From a virus: 64,000 nucleotides of DNA. The stretch covers positions 1 to 64,000 of IMG/VR virus record IMGVR_UViG_3300032296_002405; one strand, written 5' to 3'. The position numbers and the translations under genes are program-made. The notes below the pieces were generated by a model. That model was not told where the DNA came from. It saw only the letters and a list, made by a program, of their open reading frames with translations, and made no database searches. Below, in pieces: positions 57,503 to 64,000 of the stretch (position 1 is its first letter; each line of letters starts with the position of its first letter).

Positions 57503-58363
57503 ATGCCGATATTTGGAACAGACTTTAATAATATCCTAGATCTAAAGACAGATCAGGCGTATACCGGATATTTCACAACAGCCAAGAAGAACAGGTTTGT
57601 AAGGGAAGCCACCAACAAGGGTGTTGAGCTGAAGGTTGCCACCAATGACCGCATACAGGTGCAGGATGATTTGTTTGGAATCTTCAAAACCAATGCTACT
57701 TTCACTCCTACATCGAATACATTGGATTTGATTCCTGGTGGTGCGGGCATGACCGATTACCACCATGTGATGAATGTCAAGGCTCAGTATATCATGCCTC
57801 TTGGTGTGAATATAACATCGGCTACGGCTACTACTCCCATCAGAATCACATTGGCCGGTGAAGTTAATTTGCGTAATGGAGAGGCTGTTCAGATAGCCAG
57901 TGTGAACGCACAGGCGAACGGTACGAGATATGTAAAGCGTCTTCGTAACGACTTGTTCGAGTTGTATTCGGATAAATACCTCATCACACCCATAGTAGGT
58001 GTTACGGCTTTTAGTGGAACGGGGCTTATCAACAGGATCATCTACAACGATGCCTATGATATGAAATCGAATAGGAAGTTCAGCAATCTGAACGCACCTT
58101 CGGTTTACGATCCGTACTATGAAATTGCCAATACGGTTATGAAGATATATCCGATTGATTTGACATGTACACAGATCACGATGGATTATGTTTCCATTCC
58201 GGTTTATATAGATGTGACTAACGCAAGTACAGACCTCCTTACTATTTACTCTGAGAGGTTCATATATTTCATTGCGGATGAGACAGCAAGATTGATGGCG
58301 ATGTCCATGAGGGATGATAATTTGATGATACAGTCGCAATCCGAGATAACAAACCAGCCATAA
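57503..58363 (+). CDS. Putative head-tail connector/ring protein 1
   Basis: 286 residues, beta-rich with a helical end (YSERFIYFIADETARLMAMS). The middle has the strand-turn pattern of phage virion proteins (PIRITLAGEVNLRNGEAVQI). It is the first of three co-transcribed genes between the capsid and the large tail protein, the place of connector or ring proteins. Assignment rests on order only. Confidence 0.55.
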   Translation: MPIFGTDFNNILDLKTDQAYTGYFTTAKKNRFVREATNKGVELKVATNDRIQVQDDLFGIFKTNATFTPTSNTLDLIPGGAGMTDYHHVMNVKAQYIMPLGVNITSATATTPIRITLAGEVNLRNGEAVQIASVNAQANGTRYVKRLRNDLFELYSDKYLITPIVGVTAFSGTGLINRIIYNDAYDMKSNRKFSNLNAPSVYDPYYEIANTVMKIYPIDLTCTQITMDYVSIPVYIDVTNASTDLLTIYSERFIYFIADETARLMAMSMRDDNLMIQSQSEITNQP

Positions 58364-58364
58364 G

Positions 58365-59018
58365 ATGACGCTTCCTGAACTATATGAACGCATAGGTTCC
58401 CTGCCAAGCGGTGGATATCTGACTGTTGACACAAGGTTTGACAAGGGTTATATCTATTCATTGATTCATACTGCTCGGGCATTCATTGTTTCGGAGCGTT
58501 GGAAGCAGAATGGACTTGTTCCTCCTGTTTATTATCAAGTATACAAGCCGGAGTATGTAATCCTTTCTCAAGACGAAGACACTTGTTACAGCAAGTTTTA
58601 CAATGTTCCCGACCTTATTTCACTTGATGGTCGTGCAACGGGTCTTGGATATGTCGGAGCGAACGGACAGTTATGCCAGTTTCGTGAGGTGAACAACAGG
58701 GCGCAGATGGCATCTATGATGAACAATCGTATCATAAAGAAGATGCGTAAGCCTATGGTGTTAGTGCTTGGAAACGGAGAGATAGAGGTTTATTCAAACG
58801 ACAGCATAGAGAACATGCGTATGGAGGCGATATTCGCAGACCCAACTAAGGTTCCTTCGTATAATGTGGACTTCGATCAATATCCAATCGAAGCATCCGA
58901 TATCAGTAAGATGGAATTGTACATACTTCAGGGAAGCATGAATATGATTTCAAGAACTCCGATGGATAGGATAAATGAGCAGAGGGATACAACCATACCA
59001 CCACAACCTAGAATGTAA
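58365..59018 (+). CDS. Putative head-tail connector/ring protein 2
   Basis: 217 residues, starting one base after the previous stop. TLPELYERIGSLPSGGYLTV begins the family; the centre is beta-rich and the end (SMNMISRTPMDRINEQRDT) probably helical. It has no motif for an enzyme. Connector role inferred from order; it overlaps the next start by one base. Confidence 0.55.
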   Translation: MTLPELYERIGSLPSGGYLTVDTRFDKGYIYSLIHTARAFIVSERWKQNGLVPPVYYQVYKPEYVILSQDEDTCYSKFYNVPDLISLDGRATGLGYVGANGQLCQFREVNNRAQMASMMNNRIIKKMRKPMVLVLGNGEIEVYSNDSIENMRMEAIFADPTKVPSYNVDFDQYPIEASDISKMELYILQGSMNMISRTPMDRINEQRDTTIPPQPRM

Positions 59019-59752
59019 TGAAAGTCTGTATTGATTCCGTAATAGATTCAACGAAATTCAGGCTTGGCTTGAGGGATACGACCTTGGCCGATGCCGATTT
59101 GGAAAGGCTCATAAATGAGGGGGCGATGCACCTTGATGCGATTGAGACCTATGTTGTTTCGTGCGAGACATTGGATGTGGATTGCCACAAGGCTAAACTT
59201 CCAGAAGGCTTCCTTGAATTGATTTGCATCAAGCCGGAGGGGGATAGTTGCAGCGGATCGTGTGGTTGTAATTACAATTTCAATCCGGAGACCGACCAGA
59301 ATCCCACCAATATCGTTTGCAATTGCAGCGCCTATTATGCCATCGACCGCAATGTCTTGACCGAGTTTTGTGGACAAGGTTACAATTGCGGCAGTGGATT
59401 GAATGTGTTTGATGTACAGAACGGATATCTTGTGTTCTCAAGCAGTTTCACTGCTACGAGTGTGAAGATATGGTTCCGCAGTTATAACATGGATGAGAAC
59501 GGACTCATGTTCCTTGACGAGTATTGGCAAAGGGGACTCAGCGCTTATGCGGCATATCAATATGCTATGAGTGGTATGAACTATAAGATGTATCCTCAGG
59601 CACAGGCATGGCAAAGGGAATGGGTTGCCCAGTTGAACAAGATACGCGGCAAATCGGCCCAGCGCGACCATCGTCAGCATAAGGGTATTTTCTCTGCAAT
59701 AGCCCGTGCTATCATGATTAATCCGGCATCCGTACTAAACCATAACATATAA
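59018..59752 (+). CDS. Putative head-tail connector protein 3, cysteine-rich
   Basis: 244 residues. The N-terminus FRLGLRDTTLADADLERLIN with EGAMHLDAIETYV resembles gp10/gp11-type podovirus adaptors. A central cysteine cluster (GDSCSGSCGCNYN, IVCNCSAYY, FCGQGYNCG) could bind metal or form disulfides. The C-terminal half is helical and basic (AQAWQREWVAQLNKIRGK). Connector role inferred. Confidence 0.55.
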   Translation: MKVCIDSVIDSTKFRLGLRDTTLADADLERLINEGAMHLDAIETYVVSCETLDVDCHKAKLPEGFLELICIKPEGDSCSGSCGCNYNFNPETDQNPTNIVCNCSAYYAIDRNVLTEFCGQGYNCGSGLNVFDVQNGYLVFSSSFTATSVKIWFRSYNMDENGLMFLDEYWQRGLSAYAAYQYAMSGMNYKMYPQAQAWQREWVAQLNKIRGKSAQRDHRQHKGIFSAIARAIMINPASVLNHNI

Positions 59753-59754
59753 CC

Positions 59755-62700
59755 GTGGCTCAACCTCAAATCAATAAAACCAAATGGTCACCACAGCAGG
59801 GTGGTCTTAACTCAGACATAGACCCGAAAAACATCGGAAACGGAGATTTATTGGTGAACGGTGTCAACACGGGTGGTATGAACATACGATCTGTAGGCCG
59901 TGGTGCTAATGTTTCGCCCGATTACGAGCCGATGTATGGGAATGAATATGTTTACAAGCCTGATGCGCTGACCGTACAGAATAAGAAATTCAGGATATAT
60001 GTTGACACCTCTGACCAGCCTGTTCTTGTTGGTCAACCTGATATTGTTTTGAATGGTGATTTTTCAGCAGGTTCAACAGACTGGACGCTTGGTACGAATT
60101 GGAGTATTGTAGGTTTGGCCGCTGCACATGCGCCAGGTGTGGCAAGTTCGTTATCTCAAACACAGACCGGAATCGTACCCGGAATGTACGGAGTGACATT
60201 TACAATCAGTGGTGTCACGGCAGGTTCAATAACGATACCTTCGGATCAGTTTTCCGGAACTGCATATTCAACGAACGGGACTTTTTATGCACCATACGCC
60301 GTTTATGTAGATACTTTGGGAAATTTCAATCTTGTTTTTGACGCATCTAGTTCATTCGATGGGTCGATAGATAATATAATCGTTACAAAAACAGCTGATA
60401 TTTTCGTATTTACCCCTTCGCTTACCACTCCTTCCGGGATTAGTTTGATTACACAAACGGTATCTTATTGGCCTATATCAAGCAATGTAACAGACACCCT
60501 TACAGCCATAGAGGATTGGTTTGCCAATGAGACATCAAATGGATTTCCTGCAAGACTGCCCGTTACATCGCAAGTTGCGACCGGAGCCTATACAGGATAT
60601 GTAGAGGTTGAATTCACAGACTTCCCGAATTTTGATTATTTCTTTTCCATAGAATATGATGAAATATTATCGAGTTTCAAATTCGGTGATAAGATTCAGG
60701 TTATCATATCACAAGAAGCCATAGATCCGGGTTGTCTTGGTGAATGGAATTTGATTGGAAGCGATGACAAGCCGACTGATTCGTTCCAGTTTTGGACTAC
60801 CAGAAGGACGCTCCCATCCGAATTGGAGATTTGGAACATATCGAATTCTTTGGGAGTTGTAAGAATAACAACATTGAATCCTCATGGTCTTGTAAACAAC
60901 CAAGCCGTTAGGATATCCAATGTGGTTGGTGTTCCAGAAGCCATAGGAATATGGACCGTTACCGTTATCGATGCTTACAATTTCGACCTTAACAATTCCG
61001 CATTCATTGGCCCTACATATGTTTCCGGGGGGCTTGTTGGAATAAACATATATGGTGTTGGTGAAATCGGTGTTGCCGTACAGGATGACCAGGGTGTCAT
61101 ATCATATACCAGACTTTTAAGGTCGAAGGAGTTTAACTTTTCCACATTAAAGCAGATCGATTGCCGCGCAAAGAGGAAGCAGGATACTCAAAAATTCTCT
61201 GTTTACTATACCGACAATTTTAATTTACCAAGGGTTTTTTATTATAAGGGAGCATATATCACCGATGGCGGTCTGACCATAGTTGACTCAAACAACATAT
61301 ACCAATATGGCAATATTGATTTAGAATCCAAATGGATTATAAACAATGAAAAATTCAGAATTGAAGTCATAAGCCAAACAACAGGTGGTGGTGCAGTCAA
61401 ATCCGGTTTGTGGAGGTATTCTGCAAGGCTTCTTACATCTGATTTCTCAGCAACGAATTGGAGCCAGCTAACGGAAGGCATACCTGTTTTTGCAAATGAC
61501 AATAATTATGTAGGATTGATAGGCAGTCTTCCTGATGTTGTATGTAACAAAGTCAATCAGCTTAAACTTACCAATGAGGTTTCTGGCATATTCACCTATG
61601 TGGAAATAGCCGCCCTGAATTATTTCAACACAGCGGCTCCATCAGGATTCATCATAGGAAGATATGTGCTGGATGGAAATCTGGAGCAGTTCTTCTCACA
61701 TAACGGGTACGAGAACAATGTTCTGGACCTTGATGTCGGTTCTTTGAATGACTTTTCTCAATCTTTCTATCTTGCTCAAAATGTGGAACTTCTTGATGGA
61801 AGGGCCATATTGTCGAATCTTACTCCTAATCAGACATATGATTTCCGCGAGTGGGTTTCGACTTTTGAATATAGTTTAAACTACAGAGAACTAATATCCG
61901 TAGGTTCTTGGGGGTTGAACCAATTATCTGTTGGAGAATACCAAGTCCCAATGAATGTCTATAGTTACAAGAGCCATATGATGATGGAGACATATAGATA
62001 TGGCTTTATGTTCAAGTTGAAATCGGGTGCATTGACGCCTGTTTTTTATCCAGGGTATGATATAAAAATAGACCTTCCTGCAACATTGCCTTTGGAAAGA
62101 AGGCCCGGCACATTTGTTAATTTTGATCTTACACGCGGTGGTTCTGGACCTACTCCCGCCCGGGCGCTTTCCATATATATAACATGGGAGAATATAGACT
62201 TGGCTTTTTTGATTGATGGAACACCGGCATATGAGCTGATAGATGAGATTATACCTTGCAGGGCAACTGTAGTTCCTGAGGTGCTAGCTCATGGGATGTT
62301 GGCACTGGGTGTTTCGGGTCAGGCTGGTAATATAGACAACCAACCGGCTTTGACCAATTCGGATTTCATAAGGCCTGATGAGGCAACCATTTCTACTACG
62401 ATTCCAGATGGCATCATACCATATCCATTTGCTTTCGGAGGTGGTGGAGATGGATGGAACCCTAGAAAAATTGACCTTACAAACGATATATATCCAGGAA
62501 CTGTCAATGATGTCAGTTTTGGATCGCAAAGGACAGCTTATTATTTTTATTCACCTGAAATATATTTCAATCTTACTGAATTCGGATTTCAAACAGGAGA
62601 CGAACTTTATGTATTTGGAAGTCCTTTAAGATATGGAGGGTATAGTTTTAGAGAAGGTGGTGGTGGTACAAATGGAGAATATCTTTCCTATTATTTTGAT

Positions 62701-64000
62701 TGGGATGGAGAGACTGGAGTATCTCAAAATCCAACTCCTATACCCGTTGGTGCTGCCGAGAATGTTTTAAGTCCTGCCGCTGGTGTTAAAGAGACTCGTT
62801 CAATAGCTGGTACAAACCATAGGAATTTTACAGTATATGCCATAAGTAGGTTTACTGGTCCAATTTCAGATGATTTGTACCCATTATTGTTTCAAAATGA
62901 AAAAGCTGTTTTGGGAATTACAAATTTTGCTACTACAATAAATGACAACAATACCCTTGGTAATGCAGATTATGGTTTTTACAGGGCTATATATTACCGT
63001 CCTATACCAAACAAATATGGTGATCCTGCATCGACACAGTATACTGAGTTTCTTCCACCATTTGTAGTCGGAAGTCAAATAGCAACCATAACTTTTGACA
63101 CATATGGTGATTGCTTCACACAGAAGTCATATATGAAGCAGAGGTATCCGGCCAAGTGGGATTATGCTGCCGGCACACCAACTCCATCTTGGAATGCGGC
63201 TGGTACTTGGGGAGGATGGGGCGCGGCTCTTGGATTCTATGGTCAGAACAGAAGCAACATACAGCTTAGGTGTTTAATAGACAATAATTTCAATGATGAC
63301 CTGCTTCCACCGAAAGACATAAATGCATATATTTTTTATGGATATACGGATAATGGGAATCCTACTGCTTTCAATATTTCAAGAAGATTATATGTAATAC
63401 CAGATGGAAACGGTAGAGATGCACAATCGTTTTACAACAATGGATATACGCCTACAAACAATGTCATCTCGAAGAACACATTCAATCCACTTTTGGAATA
63501 CCAAACAGATTGGGGAAATGCCATAGCTTGGAGCAATCCTGAGTCAGAAGGTTCCAACACGGATAACCTTCGGGTGTTTCCTCCATTGAACTTGAAGTTC
63601 CTTGACTATACACAGGGTTCCATTACGGAGGCAAAAGCGTTGAACGGAGAGCTTGTAACCATACAACCAAGGGAGGTTCAAAGGCAGTATTTCAACAGTA
63701 CGGCGATGATATCGACACAGAACGGTGGAGACGTATATCTTGGCTCCGGTGCTGTATTATCCAGAAGGGGTACTACCATGAACAAGTTTGGAAGCAAGCA
63801 CAAGTGGTCGGTCATTGTCGGACTTTCGGATAAAGGTAGCGATGTGATGTATGGTATTGATGATATCAACAAGACCGTATGGCGTATCGGGTACGATGGA
63901 ACGAATGCCTTGGAGGAGATTCAAGGAATGAAGTCATTCTTTGCAAACAACCTTGAATGGATTCGTGGGAAATATACACCGGCGCATGATGAAGGAATAA
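59755..64000 (+). CDS. Very large tail protein (muzzle/nozzle-like), 3' end missing
   Basis: An open frame from GTG 59755 (MAQPQINKTKWSPQQGGLNS) runs for 1,415 codons without a stop to the window edge. The start GGLNSDIDPKNIGNGDLLVNG, then RKQDTQKFSVYYTDNFNLPR near residue 475 and repeated beta-rich domains, is typical of podovirus-like tail tube-end or stabilisation proteins with a propeller. Near the end VFPPLNLKFLDYTQGSITEA, QPREVQRQYFNST, VLSRRGTTMNKFGSKHKW and IDDINKTVWRIG recall crAss-like tail/muzzle proteins. It likely closes the tail and positions the fibers. The product is over 1,415 residues. Confidence 0.7.
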   Translation, partial: MAQPQINKTKWSPQQGGLNSDIDPKNIGNGDLLVNGVNTGGMNIRSVGRGANVSPDYEPMYGNEYVYKPDALTVQNKKFRIYVDTSDQPVLVGQPDIVLNGDFSAGSTDWTLGTNWSIVGLAAAHAPGVASSLSQTQTGIVPGMYGVTFTISGVTAGSITIPSDQFSGTAYSTNGTFYAPYAVYVDTLGNFNLVFDASSSFDGSIDNIIVTKTADIFVFTPSLTTPSGISLITQTVSYWPISSNVTDTLTAIEDWFANETSNGFPARLPVTSQVATGAYTGYVEVEFTDFPNFDYFFSIEYDEILSSFKFGDKIQVIISQEAIDPGCLGEWNLIGSDDKPTDSFQFWTTRRTLPSELEIWNISNSLGVVRITTLNPHGLVNNQAVRISNVVGVPEAIGIWTVTVIDAYNFDLNNSAFIGPTYVSGGLVGINIYGVGEIGVAVQDDQGVISYTRLLRSKEFNFSTLKQIDCRAKRKQDTQKFSVYYTDNFNLPRVFYYKGAYITDGGLTIVDSNNIYQYGNIDLESKWIINNEKFRIEVISQTTGGGAVKSGLWRYSARLLTSDFSATNWSQLTEGIPVFANDNNYVGLIGSLPDVVCNKVNQLKLTNEVSGIFTYVEIAALNYFNTAAPSGFIIGRYVLDGNLEQFFSHNGYENNVLDLDVGSLNDFSQSFYLAQNVELLDGRAILSNLTPNQTYDFREWVSTFEYSLNYRELISVGSWGLNQLSVGEYQVPMNVYSYKSHMMMETYRYGFMFKLKSGALTPVFYPGYDIKIDLPATLPLERRPGTFVNFDLTRGGSGPTPARALSIYITWENIDLAFLIDGTPAYELIDEIIPCRATVVPEVLAHGMLALGVSGQAGNIDNQPALTNSDFIRPDEATISTTIPDGIIPYPFAFGGGGDGWNPRKIDLTNDIYPGTVNDVSFGSQRTAYYFYSPEIYFNLTEFGFQTGDELYVFGSPLRYGGYSFREGGGGTNGEYLSYYFDWDGETGVSQNPTPIPVGAAENVLSPAAGVKETRSIAGTNHRNFTVYAISRFTGPISDDLYPLLFQNEKAVLGITNFATTINDNNTLGNADYGFYRAIYYRPIPNKYGDPASTQYTEFLPPFVVGSQIATITFDTYGDCFTQKSYMKQRYPAKWDYAAGTPTPSWNAAGTWGGWGAALGFYGQNRSNIQLRCLIDNNFNDDLLPPKDINAYIFYGYTDNGNPTAFNISRRLYVIPDGNGRDAQSFYNNGYTPTNNVISKNTFNPLLEYQTDWGNAIAWSNPESEGSNTDNLRVFPPLNLKFLDYTQGSITEAKALNGELVTIQPREVQRQYFNSTAMISTQNGGDVYLGSGAVLSRRGTTMNKFGSKHKWSVIVGLSDKGSDVMYGIDDINKTVWRIGYDGTNALEEIQGMKSFFANNLEWIRGKYTPAHDEGI

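Noticed and set aside
1-64000. Circular genome joined at the window ends
   Set aside because: The large tail protein at the right edge does not join in frame to the reading frame ending at 90; the window is probably cut from a longer genome.

Overview
The window is almost certainly a large part, perhaps nearly all, of a tailed double-stranded DNA phage genome whose host belongs to the Bacteroidota. The phage assignment rests on a complete virion module: terminase large subunit, portal, scaffold-like protein, major capsid protein, connector-like proteins, ejection-type proteins, fibers and an M15 endolysin. The host assignment rests on repeated promoters of the Bacteroidota type (TAnnTTTG -7 box, sometimes with a TTG -33 box), A-rich rather than Shine-Dalgarno leaders in front of virion genes, Bacteroidota-type lipoprotein signals, a VirE/VapE-type primase-helicase and a DUF3127-type single-strand binding protein. 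The set of structural genes resembles podovirus-like, crAss-like-type phages, but I saw no RNA polymerase or DNA polymerase gene, so I do not assign a family.

Layout. 1-20.97 kb (+): end of the tail/fiber region, two putative ejection proteins, a 3,787-residue polyvalent protein, a block of mosaic receptor-binding or adhesin-like genes, then small membrane proteins and a lipoprotein. 20.97-22.82 kb (-): two membrane proteins, a PAPS-reductase-like protein, a small protein and a Cro/CI-like repressor. 22.82-22.95 kb is a divergent promoter/operator switch. 22.95-26.20 kb (+): early genes including a YqaJ nuclease, a tRNA-like element, a GIY-YIG nuclease and a lipoprotein. 26.19-34.39 kb (-): metallophosphoesterase, zinc peptidase, glycosyltransferase, serine recombinase, then about 17 small, mostly acidic genes. 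34.40-35.14 kb is gene-free and very rich in inverted repeats: a candidate large structured RNA. 35.2-40.2 kb (-): second regulator, a Z-DNA-like tract, an iteron-bearing probable origin, primase-helicase, HNH and VRR-type nucleases. 40.29-64 kb (+): SSB, small genes, spanin-like pair, terminase, portal, lysis genes, small basic proteins, scaffold, capsid, connectors and the start of a very large tail protein that runs off the window.

How it fits together. The divergent switch at 22.9 kb and a second regulator at 35.2-35.6 kb probably control early transcription. The iteron/AT-rich region at 35.9-36.2 kb coincides with a visible change in G/C strand bias, as expected for a bidirectional origin next to the primase-helicase. 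The YqaJ nuclease, SSB and VRR nuclease would serve recombination and replication. The late block builds the head, packages DNA and lyses the cell. The polyvalent protein lies among ejection proteins and is probably delivered into the host with the DNA.

The most interesting points are the ~750-nt structured non-coding region, the probable origin with its Z-DNA-like tract, the many promoters placed 4-7 nt before start codons (predicting leaderless mRNAs), a minus-strand gene block that instead uses strong Shine-Dalgarno sequences, the non-canonical tRNA-like element, and the repeated QxSL linker in the giant protein.
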